Assembly: GCA_963765815.1 (NCBI GenBank)
Contig: CAVXXT010000001.1
Span: forward strand, 62,001 to 126,000
Source of the DNA: DATLNF01 sp963765815
GTDB taxonomy: Bacteria > Actinomycetota > Actinomycetes > BP-191
Reading direction: 5' to 3'
Length of the DNA stretch: 64,000 bases
The notes below the pieces were generated by a model. That model had not been told where the DNA came from. It made no database searches and saw only the letters and a program-made list of their open reading frames with translations. Shown here one piece after another: positions 52,400 to 60,310 of this stretch. Numbering within the stretch: the first letter of the stretch is position 1; each line of letters opens with the position of its first letter. A program made the translations under genes and the position numbers.

Positions 52400-52461
52400 G
52401 GGGAGCGTTTCAGTCACTGCAAGCGCGTCCGGAGCAGGTTCCAGTGACTGAAACGCTCCCC
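52400..52461. repeat. Palindromic element, family C copy 2
   Basis: GGGGAGCGTTTCAGTCACTG (52400-52419) and its exact inverse (52442-52461) form perfect 20-bp arms around a 22-base loop. Total length 62 is the same as copy 1 at 49156-49217. It lies between convergent genes ending at 52376 and 52494, so it can act as a bidirectional terminator. Confidence 0.8.
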
Positions 52462-52493
52462 GGATCGAGGTCGGGTGCGTTGGGGTCTGTGCC

Positions 52494-53213
52494 TCAGGCG
52501 GTGTCGACGATCCGGAAGGCCTCGGCCAGCCGGCCGTCGGGCAGCCCCGCCGCAGCGGCCTGGGCGGTGAGCCAGCCGCGGATCCGGTCGTCGAGGTCGT
52601 CCATGTGCGCGGTCTGGCTGACGTGGGCGCGCAGCGCCGCGAGCTTGGCGTCGTACGTCTCGGTCACGTCGACCCACCGATCCGCCTCGGTCGCCATCAG
52701 CCACACCTCGGGCACCGCCCACTCGGCGAGGCCCTCCTCGGCGATCAGCTCGGTGTGGGTGAACGGGTTGCGCGCGTCCGGGTAGACCGCGCAGAGCGCC
52801 GCCTCGCCGACCGCGAGGTGGTCGGGGTGGCTGGCGTAGATGCGCGCGTAGTTGCGCTCCGGTGAGTGGGTCACGACCCGCTGCGGGCGCACCTCGCGGA
52901 TGACCCGGGAGATGTCCCGGCGGAGCTCGTGCGTGACGTAGACGCGCCCGTCGGGGTAGCCCAGGAAGCGCACGTCGGTGACGCCGACCTCCGCCGCTGC
53001 CGCCCGCTGCTCGCCCTGTCGGATGCCGGCGATGTCGGAGCGCGGCACGTCGGGGTCGAAGCCGCCCGCGTCGCCGTTGGTGACGATGCAGTAGGACACC
53101 TCGACGCCGGCCTTGGTCCACGTGGCGATCGTGCCGGCCGCTCCGAAGTCGACGTCGTCGGGGTGCGCGGTCACGACCAGCACCCGCTCGACGGCTGCGT
53201 CCTCCAGCGGCAT
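52494..53213 (-). CDS. PIG-L family deacetylase
   Basis: The 239-residue zinc deacetylase of the LmbE/MshB type has the metal motif VVTAHPDDVDFGAAGTIA (AHPDD, about residue 16-20). VTNGDAGG, the second zinc His in ASHPDHLAVGEAAL and FTHTELI follow. Family members remove acetyl from GlcNAc groups in mycothiol biosynthesis, antibiotics or lipids. The proper MshB/Mca assignment cannot be made without alignment. It is cytoplasmic. It is divergent from the exonuclease III gene. Confidence 0.93.
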   Translation of the reverse strand: MPLEDAAVERVLVVTAHPDDVDFGAAGTIATWTKAGVEVSYCIVTNGDAGGFDPDVPRSDIAGIRQGEQRAAAAEVGVTDVRFLGYPDGRVYVTHELRRDISRVIREVRPQRVVTHSPERNYARIYASHPDHLAVGEAALCAVYPDARNPFTHTELIAEEGLAEWAVPEVWLMATEADRWVDVTETYDAKLAALRAHVSQTAHMDDLDDRIRGWLTAQAAAAGLPDGRLAEAFRIVDTA

Positions 53214-53280
53214 GCGGCTCTCCTCACCTCGGCACGGCGGTCAACACCTCATCCTCGCAGCCGGGTGGGATATTCCCCGC

Positions 53281-54081
53281 GTGCTCCTCGTCACCTGGAA
53301 CGTCAACTCGCTCACCGCTCGGCTGCCGCGCGTCCTGGAGCTCCTCGCGCACCACCGGCCCGACGTGGTGTGCCTGCAGGAGACCAAGGTCAAGCCCGAG
53401 GCGTTCCCGCACGACGAGCTGCGCGAGGCGGGCTACGCCGCCGTCGACCACAGCGGCGGCCGCTGGGCCGGCGTCGCGGTGCTCGCGCCGGTCGGCGTAC
53501 CGCTGGCCGACACGACCACCGGACTCCCCGGCGAGGTCGCCGTCGACGAGGCGCGCTGGGTCGAGGCCAAGGTCGGCGACCTGCACGTCATCAGCGTGTA
53601 CGTCGTCAACGGCCGCACCCTCGACTCGCCGTCGTACGCCGACAAGCTGGTCTTCCTCGACGCCATGGCCGCGCGTCTCGAGGCGCTGAAAGGCCGACCG
53701 CTCTACGTCGCCGGCGACTTCAACATCGCCCCCACCGATGACGACGTCTGGGACCCACGGGTCTTCATCGGCAGCACTCACGTGAGCAAGCCGGAGCGGG
53801 AGCGACTCGCGCGGATCTTCGGCACCGGGCTGGTCGACGTGTTCCGCCACCTCGAGCCGGCCGGGCCTGGCTACACCTACTGGGACTACCGCGCCGGGAT
53901 GTTCCACAAGAACATGGGCATGCGCATCGACCTCGCGCTGGTGACGCCCGACCTCGCGGCGCGCGCGACGCGGTGCGGCATCGACCGCGACTTCCGCAAA
54001 GGTCTCAAGCCCAGCGACCACGCCCCTCTGCTGACGTATGTCGACGAGGATCCGCCGCCCGGCGTGACACTCATCCCCTGA
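53281..54081 (+). CDS. xth: Exodeoxyribonuclease III
   Basis: The 266-residue enzyme is an AP endonuclease and 3' exonuclease of the EEP fold: LLVTWNVNSLTARLPRVLEL, VVCLQETKVKPEAFP (metal-binding Glu), VISVYVVNGRT, YVAGDFNIAPTDDDVWDP (Asp/Asn active site), TYWDYRAGMFHKNMGMRIDL and the catalytic SDHAPL. It cleaves at abasic sites in base-excision repair. GTG at 53281 opens directly on the fold; no strong ribosome site is visible. A VOC protein gene follows 19 bases later on the same strand. Confidence 0.95.
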   Translation: MLLVTWNVNSLTARLPRVLELLAHHRPDVVCLQETKVKPEAFPHDELREAGYAAVDHSGGRWAGVAVLAPVGVPLADTTTGLPGEVAVDEARWVEAKVGDLHVISVYVVNGRTLDSPSYADKLVFLDAMAARLEALKGRPLYVAGDFNIAPTDDDVWDPRVFIGSTHVSKPERERLARIFGTGLVDVFRHLEPAGPGYTYWDYRAGMFHKNMGMRIDLALVTPDLAARATRCGIDRDFRKGLKPSDHAPLLTYVDEDPPPGVTLIP

Positions 54082-54100
54082 CCAGAAGGACGACGAGACC

Positions 54101-54538
54101 ATGCCGATCACGCTTGAGAACGTCGCCATTGCCGTCCGTGATCTCGACGCAGCGATCGCCTTCTTCACCGACCTCGGGCTGACCTTGGTGGGCCGCGACA
54201 CCGTCAGCGGCGAGTGGACCGAGACTGCCGTGGGCCTCGACGGCAACCACGCGAAGATCGCGATGCTGCAGACGCCGGACGGCAGCGGTCATCTGGAGCT
54301 CTTCGAGTACATCCATCCCGATGCGATCGAGACAGAGCCGACGCGACCCAACGAGATCGGCATGCACCGCGTCGCCTTCTCGTTCGACGACATCGACGAG
54401 GCGCTCGAGATCGCCGCGCGGCACGGCTGCTACCCGCTGCGCGGGGTGGCCACCTACGAGGACATCTACAAGCTCACCTACGTTCGAGGTCCCAGCGGCA
54501 TCCTCGTGATGTTCGCCCAGGACCTGAGGAAGAGCTGA
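54101..54538 (+). CDS. VOC family protein (single-domain)
   Basis: The 145-residue protein starts ITLENVAIAVRDLDAAIAFF and continues TETAVGLDGNHAKIAMLQTP, GHLELFEYIHPDA (Glu ligand), GMHRVAFSFDDIDEALEIAA and YVRGPSGILVMFAQDL. It resembles glyoxalase, methylmalonyl-CoA epimerase-like or extradiol-dioxygenase-like VOC proteins of one module that dimerise. The metal site (His in NVAIAV is replaced; His and Glu later retained) looks partial. The reaction is unknown. AAGGA precedes the ATG. Confidence 0.85.
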   Translation: MPITLENVAIAVRDLDAAIAFFTDLGLTLVGRDTVSGEWTETAVGLDGNHAKIAMLQTPDGSGHLELFEYIHPDAIETEPTRPNEIGMHRVAFSFDDIDEALEIAARHGCYPLRGVATYEDIYKLTYVRGPSGILVMFAQDLRKS

Positions 54539-54561
54539 CCTGGCCGCCGCACCGCCTGACG

Positions 54562-55428
54562 TCAGGCGGGCTTGGCCGAGCGCAGGGTCGTCGTGGTGTC
54601 GCTGTGGAACGAGAACGTGCCGAACATCCCGTCGGTGACCGTGTGCTCCCTGACGCTGAGGTGGTAGCGGTCGGCGTACCAGGTGTCGAGGACGCTGGTG
54701 GCGTTGATGTCGCCGCTGAGCTTCAGCGTCGCGTGCACGAGGGTGCAGGCGACCCGCTCGCCGCCGATCGCGATCGTCTCGCTTCGGGTGATGCGCGCGC
54801 TCACCGCCGCGGTCGTCGCGCCGTCGGTCGAGACGATGGTCCACGACCACTCGCGCCCGGCCGTCGGCGGCTGGGGGAGCAGCAGCACCGGCTTCACCGG
54901 CCGGAACTCCTTCGCGAAGCCGGATGAGCCGATCTTCAGCTGCACCAGCTGGATCGCCGACGCGCTGAATCGGGCGGTCTGCTCGGTGCTGCCGTACTGG
55001 CCGAGGTCGAGCAGCGAGTGCTGGTCGTCACCGGTCGGCGGGTCGACGGTCAGCGTCGCGTCGCCGTCGGTGCGCTGGTCGCCGTTGCCGCCGTTGACGG
55101 TGCCGCGCACCTCGACGGTGTAGCGGCCGGGCGCCGCCGACAGCTTCCGCGCCTGCGGCCCGGGCGGCGCGGTGGACACCGGCGTCGGGCTGGTCTGGCT
55201 CGGCAGCCCCTTCGCCGTCGTACCAGGAGCCGGTACGGCGGTCGTGCCCGGTGCCAGCGTCGCCGCTGGCGCCGTGCTCGACGACGCTGCGGCGGACCCG
55301 GTCGGCGCCGTGGCGGCGAGGGTTCCCTGTGCGGTCGGGCTCGACTGCGCCTTCGGCGTCGCGTCGTCCGAGCAGCCGGCCAGGGTCAACAGCACCGCGA
55401 GCGCTGCGGCGATTCGTCGGTTCCTCAT
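54562..55428 (-). CDS. Lipoprotein of unknown function
   Basis: The 288-residue protein has a clear lipobox: RIAAALAVLLTLAGC with the acylated Cys at 19. A Ser/Thr/Ala/Pro-rich region (~20-95) may be a glycosylated spacer. The folded C-terminal part begins APGRYTVEVRGTVNGG and includes WSWTIVSTDGATTAAVSARI and WYADRYHLSVREHTVTDGMF, a beta-rich fold like actinobacterial substrate-binding or LolA/LppX-type lipoproteins. ATG at 55428 is preferred over the slightly longer frame to 55446. Family B palindrome lies just upstream. Confidence 0.8.
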   Translation of the reverse strand: MRNRRIAAALAVLLTLAGCSDDATPKAQSSPTAQGTLAATAPTGSAAASSSTAPAATLAPGTTAVPAPGTTAKGLPSQTSPTPVSTAPPGPQARKLSAAPGRYTVEVRGTVNGGNGDQRTDGDATLTVDPPTGDDQHSLLDLGQYGSTEQTARFSASAIQLVQLKIGSSGFAKEFRPVKPVLLLPQPPTAGREWSWTIVSTDGATTAAVSARITRSETIAIGGERVACTLVHATLKLSGDINATSVLDTWYADRYHLSVREHTVTDGMFGTFSFHSDTTTTLRSAKPA

Positions 55429-55450
55429 CGCCCCATCCTCGCTCATCCAC

Positions 55451-55526
55451 CCCGAACGAAACGCGACCGGGTCGCAGCCCCCGCACAGAAACGAACGAAA
55501 TGCGACCCGGTCGCATCTCGCTCGGG
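55451..55526. repeat. Palindromic element, family B copy 2
   Basis: The left arm starting at 55451 and the right arm ending at 55526 are inverse over 25 bases with three mismatches; both contain GCGACCGGGTCGC-type palindromes. It resembles 43621-43690 in sequence and layout. On the minus strand it lies 23 bases after the BNR-protein stop (55549) and before the lipoprotein start (55428). Confidence 0.7.
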
Positions 55527-55548
55527 ACTCGCGAGCCTGCGGGCCGGG

Positions 55549-57960
55549 TCAGAGGTCGGGGAGGGTCACCCGCATCACGCCGCGGCCGAAGGTGGCGGCC
55601 GTCAGGGTGTCGCTCGCGCGGTCGAACTCGAGGTCCATGATCGGCGCCATCGGCAGCCCCTTGCCGACGGCGAGCCAGGTGCGGCCGACGTCGCGGGACA
55701 GGTAGACCCCGACGTCCGTGCCGACGAGCAGGGTGCCGCTGCCGACGGTGATCAGCTCGTTGACCGGCGCCGCCGGCAGGTTGCCGCTGATGTCGCGCCA
55801 GGTGCGGCCGAAGTCGGCGCTGCGCATCACGTGCGCGCGGCTGCTGCCGGACCGGTAGCCCGAGTACGTCGCGTAGAGGACGTTGGCGTCCTTCGGGTCG
55901 AAGGCGACGCGGGTGACCCAGGCCTTCGCGGTCACCTTCGGCGCGCGAGCGCGGGTCCACGTCTCGCCGAGGTCACGGGTGGTCCAGATCAGGCCCTCGT
56001 CGGTGCCGACGACGATCCGCTCGGGGTCGGTCGGCGACGCGGCGACCCAGGTGATGACGCCGTAGATCTGGTAGCCGCCCTCGTCCTTCTGCTCCGGGTC
56101 GGTGGAGAGGTCCTCGCTGATCGGGGTCCAGGTCAGCCCGCCGTCGACGGACCGGTTGAGGACGTTGCCGCCGGAGTACATGACGTCCGGGTCGGTCGGG
56201 TCGAACTGCAGCACCTCCCACCAGCCGTGCCGGTCAGACGACCGCGCGGGCAGCGTCCGGAACGAGAAGCCGCCGTCGTCGGAGCGCATGCACGAGCCGT
56301 ACTGCGAGCAGCCGAACACCACCAGGTCGTTGGTCGGGTGGATCAGCGTCTGAAGGCCGTCGCCGCAGAGGGCGTACTTCGTCCACGCGTCGGGCCGGGT
56401 GACCCCGCCGACCAGGTAGCTGCGCTGGCAGAGGTTGTCCTGCAGGCCGGAGACGACGCGTCCCGGCTGCTGACGGCTGACGCCGACGCTGTAGTGCTGC
56501 GTCCACCCCTGCGCGATCCCGCCGACCCAGGTGCCGGGCAGGGCGTTGAGCCGCGACGTGTACATACCGCCGTCGTTGGCGAGGTAGACGCGATTGGCGA
56601 CCCGGGGGTGCCAGAGCATCGCGTGCTGGTCGGCATGCGGGTTGAGCACCGGCGTGAAGCCGGCCGCGACGCCGGCGGTCGTGTTGGAGTGCGGGATCGC
56701 GGTGAGCCCGCCGTCGCGCGACTCGACCAGGTCGACGCCGGGCACGAAGATCCGGTTGGCGTCGGCCGGGTCGACGAAGATGCGGCCGAACCACCACCCG
56801 TACGTCGAGCTGTTGCCGGCGATCGTCGACGCGAGGTCCACCGGCAGCCAGGTGTCGCCGCCGTCGTCGGAGCGGAAGAAGCCGGCGTGCCCGCCGGCCG
56901 TGGCGATGACGTGCGCGTAGACCCGCTTGGAGTCGCTCGGCGCGATCGACACCGAGATCCGCCCGGTCTCCGCCGGGGTGTCCGCCGTCGGCGCGAGCCT
57001 GCGCCAGGTCGTGCCCCCGTCGGTCGAGCGCCACAGCGCCGAGCCCGGTCCGCCGTACACGCGGTGCGTCGGGTAGCGCACCCGGTCCCACGTCGTCGCG
57101 AAGATCCGCCGCGGGTCGCGAGGGTCGATCGCGATGTCGACCGCGCCGGTCCGCGCGTTGCCGCCGCGCAGGACCAGCGCCCAGGTGCTGCCGCCGTCCT
57201 TCGACCGGTAGAGACCGCGCTGGCCGCCCGGCACGAAGAGGTTGCCGGTCGCGGCCGCGAACACCACCTTCGGGTTCTTCGGGTCGACGACGATCCGGCC
57301 GAAGCCGCCGGCGCCGCGCAGCCCGACGTTCTGCCAGGTCTTCCCGCGGTCCTTCGACCGGAAGATGCCGGTGCCGCCCCACGTGACCGAGCCGCCGCCG
57401 GGGCCGGCCTCGCCGGTGCCGGCGTAGAGCGTGCCGTCCTTGCCGACCGCGATGGTGCCGACGCTCTGCGACTGGTTGATCGGCCAGGACGGCGCGTAGG
57501 TCAGCCCCGCGTCGGTGCTCTTCCAGACGCCGCCGCCCGCGGTCGCGATGTAGAGGGTGTCGTCCTGGGTCGCGTCCACGGCGATGTCCAGGACCCGCCC
57601 GCCGACGTTGCTCGGGCCCATCAGCTGCCACGGCGCAGCGGCCAGCACCGGGTCGCGCCGCGCGGTCTGGGCGCGCACGGCCTGGGCCTGGTCGAGCGCC
57701 CGCTGGTACGCCGCCGGGTCGACGAACCCGTTGGACCCGGCCCGCTGCTGCTCGAGGAACTCGCCGGGCGCGAGCAGGTCGGCCTCGTCGCCGAGCATGA
57801 AGTCGGGCTCGCCGAGCCGGCGCGCGGCGGCGTCCGCGGCGAGGCGGGGGTCGGTGCTGGCGGCGGGGACGCCCGGAGCGGTGGACAGCACCAGCGCGGC
57901 GAGGCCCGCGACCAGGGCGGCGACGTTGGCCGAGGCGACGAGGCGGTGGGCGGCGCGCAT
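55549..57960 (-). CDS. Secreted BNR/VPS10-like beta-propeller protein
   Basis: The 803-residue exported protein has a signal peptide (NVAALVAGLAALVLSTAPGVPA). A ~80-residue helical prodomain-like segment (GEPDFMLGDEADLLAPGEFL, DPAAYQRALDQAQAV) precedes a long propeller. About ten BNR/Asp-box-like turns are visible, for example VWKSTDAGLTY, IFRSKDRGKTWQ, YRSKDGGSTWA, WRSTDGGTTWR, FRSDDGGDTW and MRSADFGRTW. This matches the exo-alpha-sialidase or sortilin-like family annotated as WD40/YVTN/BNR repeat proteins; a true glycosidase active site cannot be confirmed. It has no sorting signal, so it is probably released. Confidence 0.88.
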   Translation of the reverse strand: MRAAHRLVASANVAALVAGLAALVLSTAPGVPAASTDPRLAADAAARRLGEPDFMLGDEADLLAPGEFLEQQRAGSNGFVDPAAYQRALDQAQAVRAQTARRDPVLAAAPWQLMGPSNVGGRVLDIAVDATQDDTLYIATAGGGVWKSTDAGLTYAPSWPINQSQSVGTIAVGKDGTLYAGTGEAGPGGGSVTWGGTGIFRSKDRGKTWQNVGLRGAGGFGRIVVDPKNPKVVFAAATGNLFVPGGQRGLYRSKDGGSTWALVLRGGNARTGAVDIAIDPRDPRRIFATTWDRVRYPTHRVYGGPGSALWRSTDGGTTWRRLAPTADTPAETGRISVSIAPSDSKRVYAHVIATAGGHAGFFRSDDGGDTWLPVDLASTIAGNSSTYGWWFGRIFVDPADANRIFVPGVDLVESRDGGLTAIPHSNTTAGVAAGFTPVLNPHADQHAMLWHPRVANRVYLANDGGMYTSRLNALPGTWVGGIAQGWTQHYSVGVSRQQPGRVVSGLQDNLCQRSYLVGGVTRPDAWTKYALCGDGLQTLIHPTNDLVVFGCSQYGSCMRSDDGGFSFRTLPARSSDRHGWWEVLQFDPTDPDVMYSGGNVLNRSVDGGLTWTPISEDLSTDPEQKDEGGYQIYGVITWVAASPTDPERIVVGTDEGLIWTTRDLGETWTRARAPKVTAKAWVTRVAFDPKDANVLYATYSGYRSGSSRAHVMRSADFGRTWRDISGNLPAAPVNELITVGSGTLLVGTDVGVYLSRDVGRTWLAVGKGLPMAPIMDLEFDRASDTLTAATFGRGVMRVTLPDL

Positions 57961-58081
57961 GGGTCAGGGGTCCCTCTCGATCGTGGCGGTCCGCTGGTCT
58001 TCGTCGCCCGCGCCGTGACCTCCTGTCACGGGCGGGTCCCGGCGGGAGGAATGTCCGGCGACCGCGGGGAATAGCGAGGGC

Positions 58082-59014
58082 ATGCGCAACCTCCGGCGGT
58101 CCGTGGTCGCCACCGCGGTCGCCCTCGCGCTGTCCCTCGAGCTCGGTGTCGTCGCCGTGCACGCCCGGACCGCCCCGGTGTCCGCGCCGTCGGCCGCCCC
58201 ACCGCTCGCTGCGGCGCTGGCGGTGGTCGCCCCCGCGCTCTCCGGCGCGGCCGCGACCGAGCTGGCCCCGCCCGTCGCCGTCGCCCCTGCCGTCCGGCCG
58301 GCGATGGCCGCACCGCCGGCGAGGAAGGCCCGACGGCGTACGCCGACCGGCACGCGGGTGGTGCGCCCGGCGCCGAAGCCGAAGGCCTGCCCGCCGACCC
58401 CGCGCGTCCCCGCCACCCGCGCGACCCGGGCGCACGCCGTCGACGGATCGGTTGCGGTCTACGCGACGCCCGGCGCCGCCAAGCCGTCACGCGCGATGGC
58501 CAACCCGCGGCCCGAGGACGGCATGGAGCTGGAGTTCCTCGTCAAGGAGCGTCGCGGCGAGTGGCTGAAGGTCCAGCTGCCGGTGCGGCCCAACATGACC
58601 TACGGCTGGATCCGGGTCAGCGAGGTCCAGCTGTCCGGTCTGCCGTACCGGATCCTGGTCGAGCGCTGCGCCCACCGGGTGACCGTCTTCCAGGACGGCC
58701 GCGTCGTCCTGCGCGACGTCGTCGCGGTCGGCAAGCCGCAGACCCCGACGCCGCTGGGGGAGTCGTTCGTCGACTACACCTACCCCTACAGCATGCGCAG
58801 CGGCTACGGGCCGTGGCTGATCAGCGTCGCGCTGTTCTCCGAGGTGCTGCAGGACTTCGGCGGCGGCCGCGGGCAGATCGCGCTGCACGGCACCAACGCG
58901 TCGTCGTCACTCGGCCGCGACGCGAGTCACGGCTGCGTGCGGCTCCCGCCGGACGTGTCGACCCGGATCGCGAAGATGGTCAAGCCCGGCACCCCGGTCA
59001 CCATCACCCCCTGA
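58082..59014 (+). CDS. L,D-transpeptidase (YkuD)
   Basis: The 310-residue exported enzyme forms 3-3 peptidoglycan cross-links or anchors proteins. The N-terminal signal region (VVATAVALALSLELGVVAV) is followed by an Ala/Pro/Arg-rich linker, a ~70-residue SH3-like segment (VDGSVAVYATPGAAKPSRAM, MTYGWIRVSEVQL) and the YkuD domain. It has PYRILVERCAHRVTVFQDGR, GKPQTPTPLGESFV, GQIALHGTNASSSLG and the catalytic SHGCVRLPPDV. A second enzyme of the same layout is at 62124-63065; both share the VERCA cysteine besides the catalytic one. Confidence 0.93.
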   Translation: MRNLRRSVVATAVALALSLELGVVAVHARTAPVSAPSAAPPLAAALAVVAPALSGAAATELAPPVAVAPAVRPAMAAPPARKARRRTPTGTRVVRPAPKPKACPPTPRVPATRATRAHAVDGSVAVYATPGAAKPSRAMANPRPEDGMELEFLVKERRGEWLKVQLPVRPNMTYGWIRVSEVQLSGLPYRILVERCAHRVTVFQDGRVVLRDVVAVGKPQTPTPLGESFVDYTYPYSMRSGYGPWLISVALFSEVLQDFGGGRGQIALHGTNASSSLGRDASHGCVRLPPDVSTRIAKMVKPGTPVTITP

Positions 59015-59019
59015 CCCCT

Positions 59020-59095
59020 CCGCCTTCACCCCACGACACGCCGTACGTCGACGCTCCAACGCGGCGTGTCGTGACGATCCGTGGGGTGAAGGCGG
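59020..59095. terminator. Long palindrome (16-bp perfect arms) between convergent genes
   Basis: CCGCCTTCACCCCACG (59020-59035) and CGTGGGGTGAAGGCGG (59080-59095) are perfect inverses; inner ACACGCCG/CGGCGTGT (59036-59043, 59062-59069) adds eight pairs. It lies between the L,D-transpeptidase stop (59014) and the stop of the convergent gene at 59102. It has the same position and style as palindromes A to C but an unrelated sequence. Confidence 0.65.
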
Positions 59096-59101
59096 CTGGG
59101 G

Positions 59102-59527
59102 TTACATCTTGAAGGGGGGCGGGGGTGGCTGCAGGTCGGCGCGCGGGCAGCTGGCCAGGTTGAGCCCGCCGTAGCCAAGTGCCTCGTCGACCAGCGTCTC
59201 GACGGTGTAGGAGTGCTCCTGGCCGAGGTTGGTGACGGTCGCGCGGTAGATGGTGATGTCGTAGCGGGTCGGCGTGCCGTAGGCGACCTGCAGCGAGCCG
59301 ATGACGTGCGCCTCCTCGAGCGGCGTGTCCGGCTCGAACGACCGGTCGAACCGCCGCCAGAGCGTGGGGGTGGCGTTCCAGTAGCCCCCGGCGTACACGT
59401 CGCGCAGCGCCAGCTCGACCAGCACGAGACGGGCCTGCTCCTCGGGCACGATCGCCGCCGGGCGGATCACTGCGGTGACCACGCCGTCGTCGTACGCCTC
59501 AGCCATCAGCCGTTCGAACTCGTTCAT
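59102..59527 (-). CDS. Uncharacterised protein, paralogue of the product at 5827-6330
   Basis: The 141-residue cytoplasmic protein shares its core with the product at 5827-6330: AGGYWNATPTLWRRFDRSF, EAHVIGSLQVAYGTP, YDITIYRATVT, DEALGYGGLNLASCPRADL and a terminal PPPPP. An N-terminal helix (EFERLMAEAYDDGVVTAVIR) resembles the VVLPVTAAARIVESL region of the other copy, so the homology spans nearly the full length. It lacks the C-terminal extension. I cannot name the family or function. It is divergent from the AlkB-like gene 37 bases away. Confidence 0.8.
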   Translation of the reverse strand: MNEFERLMAEAYDDGVVTAVIRPAAIVPEEQARLVLVELALRDVYAGGYWNATPTLWRRFDRSFEPDTPLEEAHVIGSLQVAYGTPTRYDITIYRATVTNLGQEHSYTVETLVDEALGYGGLNLASCPRADLQPPPPPFKM

Positions 59528-59564
59528 CGGGCGAGTGTCACACGCTCGACGTAGCCTGCAAAGC

Positions 59565-60260
59565 GTGCTGCCCGAGCTCGCGTTCCAGCCCTCCCTGCTC
59601 GACGGGGGACCCCCCGGGGTCGACCCGTCGTTCGTGGGACTCACCCGGCTGCAGCTGGACGACTCGTCCTGGATCGACCACATCCCGGGGTGGCTGGCCG
59701 GCTCCGACGCCGTCTTCGCCGAGCTGGTGGCCACCGGACGATTCCAGCAGCGCGACCGGGTGATGTACGAGCGGCGGGTGCCCGACCCGCGGCTCACCGC
59801 CGGCTGGTCGACCGACCCGGCCGACGGCGAGCTCCCGGCGATCCTGCGGTCGATGACCGGTCCGCTGTCGCAGCGGTACGCCGTGGACTTCGACCGGATC
59901 TGGGTCAACCTCTACCGCGACGGCCGCGACAGCGTCGCCTGGCACGGCGACCGCAACGCCAAGGTGCACCGCAACCCGCTGGTCGCCACTGTGTCGCTCG
60001 GCGCGCGGCGCGGCTTCCTGCTGCGACCCAAGGGCGGTCGCGCTCAGCACCGCCTGCACCCCGGCCACGGCGACCTGATCGTCATGGGCGGCGCCTGCCA
60101 GCACGACTGGGAGCACACGGTGCCCAAGACCACCCAGGCGGTCGGCCCGCGGATGAGCGTGACCATCCGGCACAGCCGGGGAGAGCCGATCCCTGGCGCG
60201 AAGGGAACCTTTGACTCTCCCGGCGTGTACGTGCCCGGCGGGCGGCGCGAGTCGGGTTAG
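59565..60260 (+). CDS. AlkB-family 2-oxoglutarate/Fe(II) dioxygenase
   Basis: The 231-residue protein has the double-stranded beta-helix iron site WHGDRN (HxD) and HDWEHTV (distal His), with substrate/cofactor segments IWVNLYRDGRDSVAWHGD, GARRGFLLRPKGG, HGDLIVMGGACQHDWEH and PRMSVTIRHSR (2-oxoglutarate Arg). PLLSQRY-like PLSQRYAVDFDR and a nucleotide-recognition RVMYERRVPDPR match the AlkB group that demethylates 1-methyladenine and 3-methylcytosine in DNA or RNA. GTG at 59565 is used. A helicase gene follows in the same direction. Confidence 0.92.
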   Translation: MLPELAFQPSLLDGGPPGVDPSFVGLTRLQLDDSSWIDHIPGWLAGSDAVFAELVATGRFQQRDRVMYERRVPDPRLTAGWSTDPADGELPAILRSMTGPLSQRYAVDFDRIWVNLYRDGRDSVAWHGDRNAKVHRNPLVATVSLGARRGFLLRPKGGRAQHRLHPGHGDLIVMGGACQHDWEHTVPKTTQAVGPRMSVTIRHSRGEPIPGAKGTFDSPGVYVPGGRRESG

Positions 60261-60310
60261 CCTGCTCGCCTTCCCCTGACCCTCATCCGATCCACCCGTC
60301 GAAAGCCCTC

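Noticed and set aside
55018..58074. A plus-strand frame of 1018 codons
   Set aside because: It lies antisense to the lipoprotein and BNR-propeller genes, with Arg/Val/Gly-biased composition and no recognisable domains. The minus-strand products show clear signal peptides and repeats.
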